Below are positions 52,393-62,358 of a DNA stretch of 64,000 nt, one piece after another. The DNA comes from an uncultured Bacteroides sp. (GTDB taxonomy: Bacteria; Bacteroidota; Bacteroidia; Bacteroidales; Bacteroidaceae), in contig CAAEFE010000122.1 in assembly GCA_900755095.1 (NCBI GenBank), positions 79,714 through 143,713 of the forward strand, written 5' to 3'. The notes under the pieces were generated by a model that was not told the DNA's origin, did not search any database, and saw nothing but the letters and a program-made list of their open reading frames with translations. Both the position numbers and the translations under genes were made by a program. Position 1 is the first letter of the stretch; each line of letters starts with the position of its first letter.

Positions 52393-55089
52393 TTAATAAT
52401 CTATAGAGTAGATATTCAATGATGACGGACTACCTTTATACAATGTCTCTACATTTATTATTAACGGTGCCGAATTATCGGAGTTATAGCATTGAATGAC
52501 TACTTCACCCTTTTTATTCGTTTTCACATTCGGATTCCAGTATAGTGTGCGGCGAGAATCTTCCGTATAGAGAGGAGCACCATCAGGATAAGCTGGTGAA
52601 TAAAATTCCAAGGGCTCATTATATCCTTGTATATAGGTATGACGAATCCCGCGCCGGGCTTTATAAGTTTTGTTCGGGTCCCAGTCATCAATCGTAGTGA
52701 TGGAGCAAACTACTACTGACGATTTCTGCAACGGACCTTTCTTCATAGTCTTTCTATCTTTCTCACCCCAAAGTGCATCTGGTCCGGAATCCGCACCTAT
52801 AGCATCCTGCAAAGACAAATCACTCAAATCTCCATCCTGCCAGCGACCACTCCAAAAATTATTTGCTGTAAATTTCGTCACTCTATTACTCTGCTTGTTC
52901 ATCACAAAAACAGATTCCCCCCCTGCCTGATCATAATAAAGCATGATAGATTTAATAGCATCCACATCTTTGTCCAACACATAATCCGTTTTACCATAAG
53001 ATAAAACCCCGCCGTTGACTATAAATAAAACTCTTGAGTTATTATAGTGCAGGCTCAGCGAATCACTCAATCTGAAATTAGGATTTAATTCCTTCAACAG
53101 CATAGGCAGATTGTACACCGCTTCTCCTTTATCACGCATTTTATCTACCACCTGCGTTATATTATAATAACCCAGAATCTCTTTTTCAAAGCGTTCAGTT
53201 TGCTTCAATAACAAGTTCAGACGCTTGGCGTTCACCACCACTTCATCCAGCAAATGATGATCCGGTCCGAATACAGAATCTTTATAAGCAATATCCAAGG
53301 TGTCCAACAACTGTTTCAAATCACCCGTCTCTTTCCATTCCGGATTCAGCTCATAATAATCAAGCTTCCGTAAGGAAGGCTCAAAATTACGGAACAACTT
53401 CACGACTGCCTGCTTGTTCCACTTCTTTCCCTCGTTCCGTGTCTGTATGAGAGCATCCATAGAACCGCTAAAACCATCTACCGGCGCACTAAAATACCCC
53501 AATGAATCCGTTTTTGTCATACCTGCAATAGAGACCGAATCCCTGCGCGCAAGAATACTCACCCCGACATTCCGTAACGCCTTACCGAAATAAGATTCGA
53601 CCTGTCCATACAGGGTCAGCGAGGTCTCCGGAAGATACCGAGGCAAGAAAGGACGTTTACCTATCAGTCGGGAAAGGTCATACTTCCGCCAGCCACGTAC
53701 CAACAGAAGGACATCCAACATTTTGAAACGTTCGGCAGACTGGTTCTCAAAATAAAAACCGGGTTGATGAATATAGCCTTTCAGATCGGAGACAAGCAAC
53801 AAATCCGTATAAATGGAATGATCGTATTCCCGAAAATCAGACTCTACACCGTTGCGGATAGATACAGAAAGATTGGCCTGTACCGGACGATTCAGATGAT
53901 CTCTCACTTTAATCCGGCAAGTCACCGGCTCAAAAGGACGATACAGGGCGTGATCCGTTTTACAGGCAAGGAGCATGGAAGAACGCGGCATCACATAACA
54001 AAAACGCTCGCATAACGTTTCCCCTTTCAGATTGACCAGAGATATCTGTTGCACTCCGGGCGGTAGTTCTTTAGTCGAAATCCGGAATTGGCAGTTCAAT
54101 TCATCTTCAAAGTCCAGTGTCATACATTTGTAAGGTCGCCCCTGAGAAGATACAAAAACAGCCAGTGTGTCTTTCATTGCCTGTGAACTGCGGGCTACAG
54201 TGATATCCAACATTTCCCGCCGGTTATCGATTCGGAGTACATATCCTTGTGGAAGAGCTTCCGGAAGGTCAAACTGATAAGTGGAGCCTTCATAATCAAT
54301 TTTTGCCACACCCGCCTTTTCTTCGGGCTTATACTCAAAGTAACCCATCCCGTCATGCAATGAACGGATATGCGCCAGTTCTTCACCACTCGGCAAAACC
54401 ACTGTTCCCTCTACATCAGCAGCTCCTTTGTCACGGCTGGTGGCTTCAAAAGCTACAATCGAAGATATGCCTTTAACCAGTTGTCCACCCTCCGGAAAAA
54501 AGCGGACTGTAAACTTCTTCTCTTTATCCTTCGGCCTCTGTTTCATCGAAGCGTCCATACGATAGGTAGCTATACTCCGAGGAGTCTCTTCATCGCTCAG
54601 CCGTTTCCGATAGACGGGTAATACACGGGAAAAACAGGAAGGGTTATCAAAAGCAAGCATCCACTTTGTATAGGCACGCATTTCATAATAACCGGTAAAG
54701 AAGGTATTGTTCAAAATGATTTGTCCCGTTCCCTCCCCATCCGTAAGCTGAATAATTTGCCGCTCTACGACATTTCCCAACTGGTCCAGTAATTCTACAT
54801 ACAAAGGTTTGCTGATCGTCGTCGGTAAGTTTTGTTCAGCCGTCACTACATACGCTTTGAACCAAATCGTATCACCAAGGTAATAACTTGCATTATCCAA
54901 ATGAAGACTCACTTTCTCGCGAGGGTACGCATCTGCGAAGTTCTGCGCATAACGGAAATATCGGGAAAAGATTGTATCGGATGACTGCGCATAAACGTTC
55001 GCTGTACACAAGATGAACAGAGTGGTAATAAAAAATGCCTTCCAGCTTTTATCATGTTCGTGTAAAGAATCAGATTCCATTTTCTGCAA
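52393..55089 (-). CDS. MG2-domain (alpha-2-macroglobulin-like) surface protein
   Basis: Large exported protein (898 aa) of a Bacteroidota family with macroglobulin-type beta domains and a TonB-plug-like segment. An uncleaved or cleaved signal spans about residues 17-35 (AFFITTLFILCTANVYAQ). An MG2-like domain follows (EKVSLHLDNASYYLGDTIWFKAYVV, GYYEMRAYTKWML); other beta domains carry FTVRFFPEGGQLVKGISSIVAFEA and YRPFEPVTCRIKVRDHLNRPV. A carboxypeptidase-like insert lies near 495 (LYGQVESYFGKALRNVGVSI), and DEVVVNAKR plus VDAIKSIMLYYDQ near 620-735 recall a TonB box and plug. No thioester motif is seen. It has its own HTCS-type promoter shared in part with the divergent regulator gene. The role in glycan use is unknown. 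Confidence 0.78.
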   Translation of the reverse strand: MQKMESDSLHEHDKSWKAFFITTLFILCTANVYAQSSDTIFSRYFRYAQNFADAYPREKVSLHLDNASYYLGDTIWFKAYVVTAEQNLPTTISKPLYVELLDQLGNVVERQIIQLTDGEGTGQIILNNTFFTGYYEMRAYTKWMLAFDNPSCFSRVLPVYRKRLSDEETPRSIATYRMDASMKQRPKDKEKKFTVRFFPEGGQLVKGISSIVAFEATSRDKGAADVEGTVVLPSGEELAHIRSLHDGMGYFEYKPEEKAGVAKIDYEGSTYQFDLPEALPQGYVLRIDNRREMLDITVARSSQAMKDTLAVFVSSQGRPYKCMTLDFEDELNCQFRISTKELPPGVQQISLVNLKGETLCERFCYVMPRSSMLLACKTDHALYRPFEPVTCRIKVRDHLNRPVQANLSVSIRNGVESDFREYDHSIYTDLLLVSDLKGYIHQPGFYFENQSAERFKMLDVLLLVRGWRKYDLSRLIGKRPFLPRYLPETSLTLYGQVESYFGKALRNVGVSILARRDSVSIAGMTKTDSLGYFSAPVDGFSGSMDALIQTRNEGKKWNKQAVVKLFRNFEPSLRKLDYYELNPEWKETGDLKQLLDTLDIAYKDSVFGPDHHLLDEVVVNAKRLNLLLKQTERFEKEILGYYNITQVVDKMRDKGEAVYNLPMLLKELNPNFRLSDSLSLHYNNSRVLFIVNGGVLSYGKTDYVLDKDVDAIKSIMLYYDQAGGESVFVMNKQSNRVTKFTANNFWSGRWQDGDLSDLSLQDAIGADSGPDALWGEKDRKTMKKGPLQKSSVVVCSITTIDDWDPNKTYKARRGIRHTYIQGYNEPLEFYSPAYPDGAPLYTEDSRRTLYWNPNVKTNKKGEVVIQCYNSDNSAPLIINVETLYKGSPSSLNIYSIDY

Positions 55090-55117
55090 GTATTAGATTC
55101 GGTTATTTGATTGATTG

Positions 55118-55182
55118 CAAAATTACAGTTGTTTTATTTTATTCGCTGTAAAAATCATGCAGAAAGGGTAGAAAATCATGCA
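55118..55182 (-). promoter_or_regulatory. Promoter and HTCS-type operator of the MG2 gene
   Basis: -7 box TAATTTTG at 55125-55118. AATCATGCA at 55153-55161 repeats at 55174-55182, 21 bp apart. The site begins 27 bp from the -7 box. The 12 bases between half-sites share GTAGA with the site at 52271. Confidence 0.75.
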
Positions 55183-55220
55183 ATGAATCATTTGTCTATA
55201 CTAAATACAAGATTTATTTG

Positions 55221-55228
55221 TACTTTTG
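55221..55228 (+). promoter_or_regulatory. -7 box of the HTCS regulator gene
   Basis: TACTTTTG at 55221-55228, 36 bp before the chosen ATG at 55265. It overlaps the start of the longest open frame, so the shorter start is correct. Confidence 0.6.
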
Positions 55229-55264
55229 AGAGTGAATATCAAGGAATACATAATATCTGAAACG

Positions 55265-58200
55265 ATGAAAACATACATTGCGGCTTTCTTCCTCCTGCTA
55301 TCCGCCACATTTGTGGCAGCCCACCCTTACCTCATCCAAAGATTGGGAATAGAACAAGGCTTATCCAACAATTATGTATTGAGTATCACGCAGGACAAGC
55401 AGGGATTTCTGTGGTTCGCCACCGAAGAAGGGCTGAATAAGTTTGACGGAACCCGCTTTATCACCTACTATAAAGAGGAGCAATCTTCTTCTGTTCAAAG
55501 CATTACCGGCAACGAACTCAATGAAGTGTACGCCGATCCCGTGCAGCCTGTTATCTGGATAGCCACCCAGCGGGCAGGACTCAACGCTTATAATTACGAG
55601 ACACAAAGTTTCAGCGTCTACCAATATAATCCGGAAGACCCGCAAAGTCTGATAACGAACGATGTCACTCACATTACCTCATCCGTACAAGCCGGCAAAG
55701 GGTTATGGGTATGTACTTATTACAGAGGTATAGAGTATCTGGACATCGCTACCGGGAAATTCACTCATTATAACAAAAGCACAGTACCCGCCCTTCCCTC
55801 TGAGCAGACCTGGACAGCCACGGAGGCTGAGGATGGCAAACTATACATCGGACACGTAGAAGGCGGGTTGAGCATCCTCTCCCTGAATGACAAATCCGTG
55901 AAGCACTTCGTCCATGATCCTCAAAACCCGAACAGCCTTCCGGGGAACGATGTGCGTTGTATCTATAAAGATACCAACGGAAATATATGGATCGGAACCA
56001 GCAAAGGACTAGCCCTGTTCAATGCCAATACAGAAACATTTACCAACTTTCATAACAACCCGGGGAATATTCACGGAGCATTGTCAAGCTATATCTTCTC
56101 CATCAAACAACTCAAAGACAACAAACTCTGGATTGCAACAGAACTGAACGGAATCATGATACTGGACTTACAGCAAAATCAGTTTCTGCTGCCCGAACAA
56201 ATACGCTTTGAGTTTATCCGCGAAGGGGACAATAACTACAGTTTGTCCAACGCCAGCGCACGGTATATCTTTCAAGACTCTTTTAATAATATCTGGATAG
56301 GGACTTGGGGAGGAGGAATCAATTTTATCAGCAATGCTCCTCCCGCATTCCATACATGGAGCTATTCACCCACCCAAATGAATGAAAGTTCGCTGAGCAA
56401 CAAAGTCGTTAGCAGCGTCTGCGATGACGGACAAGGAAAATTGTGGATAGGAACTGACGGAGGAGGTATTAACGTATTCGAAAACGGAAAACGGGTGGCC
56501 ATTTACAATAAAGAAAACAGAGAACTCCTGTCCAACTCAGTGCTTTGTTCGCTGAAAGACTCGGAAGGCAACCTATGGTTCGGCACCTATCTGGGCAACA
56601 TCAGCTATTACAATACAAGACTGAAGAAGTTTCAGATCATCGAACTGGAAAAGAATCAGCTTCTCGACGTACGCGTCTTCTATGAAGACAAGAATAAAAA
56701 GATATGGATAGGAACTCACGCAGGGGTGTTCGTTGTAGACCTTGCCAGCAAGAAGGTGATTCATCATTATGACACCTCCAACAGCCAGTTGCTGGAAAAC
56801 TTTGTACGCAGCATTGCCCAAGACAGTGAAGGACGTTTCTGGATAGGAACTTTCGGAGGAGGAGTCGGGATATATACGCCGGATATGCAACTGGTCAGGA
56901 AGTTCAACCAATACGAAGGTTTTTGTTCCAATACGATTAATCAGATATACCGGAGCAGCAAAGGTCAGATGTGGCTTGCCACCGGTGAGGGGCTGGTATG
57001 TTTTCCTTCGGCCCGTAATTTTGACTATCAGGTTTTTCAAAGAAAAGAAGGACTGCCCAATACACACATAAGAGCTATCAGTGAAGATAAGAACGGCAAC
57101 ATCTGGGCAAGTACCAATACCGGCATCAGTTGCTATATCACCTCTAAAAAATGTTTCTATACCTACGATCACTCCAACAACATCCCACAAGGAAGTTTCA
57201 TCAGCGGATGCGTTACCAAAGATCATAACGGGCTCATCTATTTCGGCTCTATCAACGGATTGTGTTTCTTCAACCCCGATATTGCCATAAACAGTCCGCA
57301 GATTCCTCCTGTGGTTATCACTAAAGTGAGAATTCCCGGACGACTCACAAGTCGGGAGAAGAACGAAACCGCTATTCCCATCTCCGAAGGAGAGATAGAA
57401 TTGACTCATGAACAAAATAGTTTTAATCTTACTTTCAACGTACGGGACTATTCACTGGCCAACCAAGTGGAATATGCCTATATGCTGAAAGGACTTGAAA
57501 ACTCATGGTATACGATCAACGAGCAAAACAGCGTCACCTTCCGCAATATTCCTCCCGGCAAGTATGAGTTTCTGGTAAAAGCCCGCCTGCACAATCAGGA
57601 CTGGTCGGAGGACACGACATCTCTCAGGATACATATTAACCCTCCTCTCTGGCTGACATGGTGGGCAAAACTTATTTATATTCTGATCACTATCAGCATT
57701 ATTTATACTATTATCCATGCCTATAAGAAGAAAATAGACCTCGAAATTCTCTATACCCTGGAAAAGAAAAACCACGAACAAGAACAAGAATTGAATCAGG
57801 AACGTTTGCGATTCTATACTAACATCACTCATGAGCTGCGCACACCACTGACCCTGATCCTCGGTCCGCTGGAAGATATGCAGAAAGACACGTCACTGCC
57901 GACCAGACAGGCGCAGAAACTTTCTGTCATCCACCAGAGTGCCCTCCGGCTGCTCAACCTGATCAATCAGATTCTTGAGTTCCGGAAAACGGAAACGCAG
58001 AACAAAAAGCTATGTGTTTGCAAAAGCAACATCGCGCCCCTCGTTCATGAAATCGGACTCAAATACAAAGAACTCAATCAAAAGAAAGCGATCGACTTTC
58101 AGATTCAAATAGAAAAAGAAGAGATGCTTCTGTTCTTTGACAAAGAAATCATCACCATTATCCTCGATAATCTGATTTCCAATGCCATCAAATATACGGA

Positions 58201-59395
58201 ACAGGGAAAAATAACCTTGAGCTTGTATCCCACCACACGAAACGGAGTCACTTATACGGAGATTAAAGTCAGTGATACGGGATACGGAATCTCTGCGGAA
58301 GCCTTGCCTCATGTTTTCGACCGTTACTATCAGGAAAGCGGCAAGCATCAGGCATCCGGCACAGGTATCGGACTGGCTTTAGTCCGAAATCTTGTAGAAC
58401 TGCACGAAGGCGAAATCCGGGTGGAAAGCATACAGAACGAAGGAAGTACTTTCTATATCAGCTTATTAACAGACAATATCTACCCCAACGCTTTGCATGG
58501 AGACTCTACGAAGCAAACAGAGGAGGAAATGATATCAGAAGCTGTTCCGGAAGATTCTCAAAATACGGAACCGGAAACGAGCAAACCTATCCTGCTGATT
58601 GTAGAAGACAATGAAGATATACAGAAATACATCGCCGAATCTTTCTCCGACTCTTTCGAAGTAATCACAGGCAGCAACGGTGAGGAAGGGAAACAGCAGG
58701 CTCTCAACCGTATTCCCGATATTATAGTAAGCGATATCATGATGCCGGTAATGGATGGCATCACGCTATGCCGTCAACTAAAAGAGGATGTGCGTACCAG
58801 CCACATCCCTGTCATCCTGCTAACGGCCAAAGATTCATTGCAGGATAAAGAAGAAGGATACGAAGTGGGAGCGGATTCTTATCTGACCAAGCCTTTCAGT
58901 GCTTCACTGCTGCGAAGCCGCATCAACAATCTGCTCGATTCGAGAAAGAAACTGATTGCTCAATTCCAGCAGACCGGAACGAGTCATAACCCCAATTCTC
59001 ATTTGGATGAAAAGCGTTCCATAATCACCGAGGCGCTCAGCAAACTGGATAACGAATTCATTGAGAAAATCACACAACTGGTTGAGGATAACCTTTCTTC
59101 GGAAAAGATCGATATCACTTACCTGTCCGACAAGATGTGTATGAGCGGCTCTACGCTCTACCGGAAGATGAAAGCGCTGACCGGACTTTCTACGAACGAA
59201 TACATCCGGAAAGTAAAAATGCAGAATGCGGAACGGTTACTCCTCGAAGGAAAATATAATATCTCGGAAATAGCCTATAAAATAGGAATGAACAGTACAG
59301 GCTACTTCCGTCAATGTTTTAAGGATGAGTTTGGTGTCTCTCCTTCAGATTATCTGAAGCAGTTCACCTCCCCAACTCCTCCACCATCGTCTTAA
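55265..59395 (+). CDS. Hybrid two-component system regulator (HTCS)
   Basis: Membrane-spanning sensor, kinase, receiver and DNA-binding protein in one chain (1376 aa), the typical local regulator of a PUL. The start at 55265 gives signal MKTYIAAFFLLLSATFVAA; earlier codons overlap the -7 box. A periplasmic double propeller of Reg_prop repeats (about 30-640: DKQGFLWFATEEGLNKFDG, DTNGNIWIGTSKGLALFN, GKLWIGTDGGGINVFENG) is followed by a Y_Y_Y domain (about 690-770) and a membrane helix (about 780-800: WWAKLIYILITISIIYTII). HisKA carries the phospho-His in THELRTPLTL (about 855), then HATPase (NLISNAIKYT, DTGYGISAEAL, GTGIGLALV). The REC domain has phospho-Asp about 1156 (VSDIMMPVMDG) and Lys in YLTKPFS. 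A C-terminal AraC HTH follows (ISEIAYKIGMNSTGYFRQCFKDEFGVSPSDY split). It probably binds the 21-bp-spaced repeats at the four promoters of this locus. Confidence 0.95.
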   Translation: MKTYIAAFFLLLSATFVAAHPYLIQRLGIEQGLSNNYVLSITQDKQGFLWFATEEGLNKFDGTRFITYYKEEQSSSVQSITGNELNEVYADPVQPVIWIATQRAGLNAYNYETQSFSVYQYNPEDPQSLITNDVTHITSSVQAGKGLWVCTYYRGIEYLDIATGKFTHYNKSTVPALPSEQTWTATEAEDGKLYIGHVEGGLSILSLNDKSVKHFVHDPQNPNSLPGNDVRCIYKDTNGNIWIGTSKGLALFNANTETFTNFHNNPGNIHGALSSYIFSIKQLKDNKLWIATELNGIMILDLQQNQFLLPEQIRFEFIREGDNNYSLSNASARYIFQDSFNNIWIGTWGGGINFISNAPPAFHTWSYSPTQMNESSLSNKVVSSVCDDGQGKLWIGTDGGGINVFENGKRVAIYNKENRELLSNSVLCSLKDSEGNLWFGTYLGNISYYNTRLKKFQIIELEKNQLLDVRVFYEDKNKKIWIGTHAGVFVVDLASKKVIHHYDTSNSQLLENFVRSIAQDSEGRFWIGTFGGGVGIYTPDMQLVRKFNQYEGFCSNTINQIYRSSKGQMWLATGEGLVCFPSARNFDYQVFQRKEGLPNTHIRAISEDKNGNIWASTNTGISCYITSKKCFYTYDHSNNIPQGSFISGCVTKDHNGLIYFGSINGLCFFNPDIAINSPQIPPVVITKVRIPGRLTSREKNETAIPISEGEIELTHEQNSFNLTFNVRDYSLANQVEYAYMLKGLENSWYTINEQNSVTFRNIPPGKYEFLVKARLHNQDWSEDTTSLRIHINPPLWLTWWAKLIYILITISIIYTIIHAYKKKIDLEILYTLEKKNHEQEQELNQERLRFYTNITHELRTPLTLILGPLEDMQKDTSLPTRQAQKLSVIHQSALRLLNLINQILEFRKTETQNKKLCVCKSNIAPLVHEIGLKYKELNQKKAIDFQIQIEKEEMLLFFDKEIITIILDNLISNAIKYTEQGKITLSLYPTTRNGVTYTEIKVSDTGYGISAEALPHVFDRYYQESGKHQASGTGIGLALVRNLVELHEGEIRVESIQNEGSTFYISLLTDNIYPNALHGDSTKQTEEEMISEAVPEDSQNTEPETSKPILLIVEDNEDIQKYIAESFSDSFEVITGSNGEEGKQQALNRIPDIIVSDIMMPVMDGITLCRQLKEDVRTSHIPVILLTAKDSLQDKEEGYEVGADSYLTKPFSASLLRSRINNLLDSRKKLIAQFQQTGTSHNPNSHLDEKRSIITEALSKLDNEFIEKITQLVEDNLSSEKIDITYLSDKMCMSGSTLYRKMKALTGLSTNEYIRKVKMQNAERLLLEGKYNISEIAYKIGMNSTGYFRQCFKDEFGVSPSDYLKQFTSPTPPPSS

Positions 59396-60329
59396 ACAAC
59401 GATCTGCTGTCATTCAGCGGCATATCCGTAGCCAAGTCCCAGCTCATCATTCCTTTGAGCTGCTGGTCCATCGCATAACGTGTCTTGGCACGGATATTAT
59501 TTTGCCCGTCAAAGACATACACGTCTCCCTTATAGGTTACTTCGTTTTGTGCCGGCCCCGTAATCAGCCCGTCCTGCACAAAACTGAAGTAAGCCTCAGT
59601 CTTCTTTGAGCCATCTTTTGTCACGCCATAGAAAGGAACGCCTGCCACCAGCTTTTCCTTTGGAATGCCATAAGCCAACGCCATCTGTATATCCGAACAG
59701 TATTTCTCCATCGGGAAGCGAACCGGCGAAGGACCGTAACACTGATAAGAAATGAAATCGACCGCAGCAATCGCCTCTTTACTAATCTTATAACACACAG
59801 GATGCAGGGATACGCTGAACACATATTTATCTCCCAATACCTCTCTCATCTTCAGAATAGCCAGACTGTAATCTTCATACTCTTTTTCAGTCTCCGCCCA
59901 TTCAAAATCCAGATCGATGCCATCGAGCTTATTCTTTTCCAGTATCTTCTTTATGTTTTTGGCAAATGCAACACGGGCCGCCTCATCTGCAACCATCGCT
60001 TTCCACTCGCCACTGGCAGCGCCCAGACGAAGTTTTGTCTTTGTTCCTTTCACATCCGCACGGACAGACTTTATCAATTCCTCCCAACTAGTCACTCCTT
60101 TCCCATTCTCAAAGATACGGGGATTCTCAAACGAAAGCGACCCGTCTTTATTGGGACGGACGTTCAGAAAAATCAGATCATCACTCGCCCTTAAACTCTC
60201 GGCAGAAATACGTCCGCGATTGTAGAAATTACCCCGTACATACGAACTAATGAAGCAGTTTTGTTGCGCATACAACGATAATCCGACAAACAAGAGAAGG
60301 AAAAATACAATTTTTCTTGGTAGTAGCAT
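59364..60329 (-). CDS. Secreted GH18-family glycoside hydrolase
   Basis: Chitinase-like or endo-N-acetylglucosaminidase-like enzyme (321 aa) with signal MLLPRKIVFFLLLFVGLSLYAQ. The GH18 catalytic motif DGIDLDFEW spans residues 136-144, with E143 as the acid and D141/D139 in place. The substrate-assist Tyr region is seen as FISYQCYGPSP, and the last barrel strand as GMMSWDLATDMP. Its 3' end overlaps the HTCS gene's 3' end by 32 bp in convergent orientation. Its promoter has two AATCA half-sites 21 bp apart at 29 bp from the -7 box, so it probably belongs to the HTCS regulon. A beta-linked N-acetylhexosamine substrate would fit GH18. Confidence 0.87.
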   Translation of the reverse strand: MLLPRKIVFFLLLFVGLSLYAQQNCFISSYVRGNFYNRGRISAESLRASDDLIFLNVRPNKDGSLSFENPRIFENGKGVTSWEELIKSVRADVKGTKTKLRLGAASGEWKAMVADEAARVAFAKNIKKILEKNKLDGIDLDFEWAETEKEYEDYSLAILKMREVLGDKYVFSVSLHPVCYKISKEAIAAVDFISYQCYGPSPVRFPMEKYCSDIQMALAYGIPKEKLVAGVPFYGVTKDGSKKTEAYFSFVQDGLITGPAQNEVTYKGDVYVFDGQNNIRAKTRYAMDQQLKGMMSWDLATDMPLNDSRSLFKTMVEELGR

Positions 60330-60653
60330 AATAATTGATAATTAATGGGTTTTGATCGCAAAAGTAGGTACAGGCAAAGAAAACAAATGTTCAAAAATCA
60401 CTATAATACTTCCAAAAATCAACATAAAGTTTCTTATTGAGAGATGTAAAACAAAAACATCCTTTTAAAAAGGGAATTAAGTGTTTTACCGGAATCAATT
60501 ACATTAAATCGCAAAAGTTTTCCGGATTATAATACAAAGTGAATAACAATCACTATCTTTAGGCATAAAATCAGTTCATATGATCATTTATCTACATGAA
60601 AGCAACCGTCTAACTTAGACTGACTTTTGAAGAAATGCAACATCTATACGTAT
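60330..60653. other. 324-bp divergent region between GH18 and sulfatase genes
   Basis: It carries the GH18 promoter and half-site pair (60359-60425). I find no clear TAnnTTTG box for the sulfatase; TGACTTTTG at 60619-60627 is the nearest match. The rest is A/T-rich. Confidence 0.55.
60359..60425 (-). promoter_or_regulatory. GH18 promoter with HTCS-type site
   Basis: -7 box TACTTTTG at 60366-60359. AAAAATCACTAT and AAAAATCAACAT place AATCA at 60396 and 60417, 21 bp apart. The first half-site begins 29 bp from the -7 box. The outer bases of the half-sites differ from AATCATKCA. Confidence 0.55.
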
Positions 60654-62210
60654 ATGAATAAACTCGTACTTACCGGTCTGCTGGCAGCCGGAACCATGAC
60701 GCACCTGCAAGGCGCTCAACCTGCCGGACAACGCCCCAACATCCTTTTTATCCTGAGTGACGACCACACCTCCCAAGCCTGGGGCATCTATGGCGGAGTA
60801 CTGGCAGAATATGCCCACAACGCCAACATCCGCCGGCTGGCAAAAGAAGGGGTAGTGCTCGACAACTGTTTCTGCACCAACTCTATCTCAGCACCCAGCC
60901 GTGCCAGTATCCTCACCGGTCTATACAGTCACCGGAACAGACTGTACACCCTTGCGGACTCACTGGACACCTCCATCCCCACCCTTGCCACCCTGCTACA
61001 AGCCAACGGATACCACACCGGACTCGTCGGCAAATGGCATATCCAGTCGCAACCGCAAGGATTCGACTACTACTCCATCTTCTACGATCAAGGCGAATAC
61101 CGTGACCCGACTTTCATAGAGAGCACCGACCCGTGGCCCGGCAACCACCAGTTCGGCGAACGGGTGCTCGGCTTCTCCACCGACCTCGTCACCGAGAAAG
61201 CCATCCGATGGATGAAAGAGCAGGACGGCAACCAACCCTTCCTGATGTGCTGCCATTTCAAAGCAACGCACGAACCCTACGACTACCCGATACGCATGGA
61301 GCATCTCTACGACGGCGTCACCTTCCCCGAACCCGAAAACCTGCTGGACTGGGGACCGGAAACCAACGGCCGTTCTTTCAAAGGACAGACACTGGAAGAG
61401 CTGGAACGCCGCTGGCGCATCGCATCACAGGACCCCGACAAGTGGTGGTGTCGCTACCCCGGACTGCCGTTCAGCACCGAAGGGATGCAACGGACGGCCG
61501 CCAGACGTGCTTCCTACCAAAAGTTTATCCGTGACTACCTCCGTTGCGGCGCTACCGTCGACGACAACATCGGCAAACTCCTAAACGCTCTGGACGAAAT
61601 GAATATCGCCGACAATACCATCGTCATCTACGTCTCCGACCAAGGCTATTTCCTAGGCGAACACGGCTTCTTCGACAAACGGATGTTTTATGAAGAATCG
61701 GCTCGTATGCCTTTCGTTATCCGTTATCCGAAGAAGGTACCCGCAGGAAAACGTCTGGACGATCTGATACTGAATGTCGATTTCGCACCGACGCTGGCAG
61801 AATTTGCCGGAGTAAAGATGGAGAATGTGCAAGGAGACAGCTTCGTCAGCAACCTGGAAGGCAACACGCCGACCGACTGGCGAAAAGAAATCTACTATCG
61901 CTACTGGACCAATCATGCTATTCGTCCCGCGCACTTCGCCATCCGGTCAGACCGTTACAAGCTGATCTTCTATTATGCCCGAAATCTAGACATGACTGAT
62001 ACGGAGAACTTTGACTTTACTCCGTCATGGGACTTCTATGACTTACAGAATGATCCGCACGAGAATCATAATGCATACAACGATCCGAAATATGCACCTG
62101 TCATCAAACAGATGAAGAAAGACTTATTGAGACTTCGCAAAGAAACCGGAGATACGGACGAGAAATATCCGGAAATGCAGGAACTGCTTGAAAAATACTA
62201 TAATAAGTAA
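60654..62210 (+). CDS. Serine-type sulfatase (S1 family)
   Basis: Periplasmic or secreted formylglycine-dependent sulfatase (518 aa). The start at 60654 gives signal MNKLVLTGLLAAGTMTHLQGA. The maturation motif is S79-A-P-S-R83 in NSISAPSRASILTG; Ser at the first position means formylglycine must be made by the radical-SAM anSME route. Metal ligands include D36-D37 in ILSDDHTS and the later YVSDQGYFLGEHGFFDKRMFYEESARMPFVIRYP (in part), with Asp-Gln in place of the more usual Asp-Asn/His pair. The C-terminal subdomain has YDLQNDPHENHNAY. It lies between the GH18 gene and an AraC regulator. A sulfated glycan, possibly a host mucin or glycosaminoglycan, is suggested. Confidence 0.92.
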   Translation: MNKLVLTGLLAAGTMTHLQGAQPAGQRPNILFILSDDHTSQAWGIYGGVLAEYAHNANIRRLAKEGVVLDNCFCTNSISAPSRASILTGLYSHRNRLYTLADSLDTSIPTLATLLQANGYHTGLVGKWHIQSQPQGFDYYSIFYDQGEYRDPTFIESTDPWPGNHQFGERVLGFSTDLVTEKAIRWMKEQDGNQPFLMCCHFKATHEPYDYPIRMEHLYDGVTFPEPENLLDWGPETNGRSFKGQTLEELERRWRIASQDPDKWWCRYPGLPFSTEGMQRTAARRASYQKFIRDYLRCGATVDDNIGKLLNALDEMNIADNTIVIYVSDQGYFLGEHGFFDKRMFYEESARMPFVIRYPKKVPAGKRLDDLILNVDFAPTLAEFAGVKMENVQGDSFVSNLEGNTPTDWRKEIYYRYWTNHAIRPAHFAIRSDRYKLIFYYARNLDMTDTENFDFTPSWDFYDLQNDPHENHNAYNDPKYAPVIKQMKKDLLRLRKETGDTDEKYPEMQELLEKYYNK

Positions 62211-62358
62211 GTGACTGGTACGGAAACTGAACTGTCGCATTTATAACTTGAACTTAGGCAGCTGCTACAAGTGAAAAAGATAGCAGTTTTGCCCTAACGC
62301 TCTCATTATTCGCGTGTATCCCTTTATTCATCGGCATTTCAAGCATTACAGCAAGTAT

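Noticed and set aside
55226..55264. TTG start extending the HTCS by 13 residues
   Set aside because: It overlaps the -7 box TACTTTTG and would precede the signal peptide.
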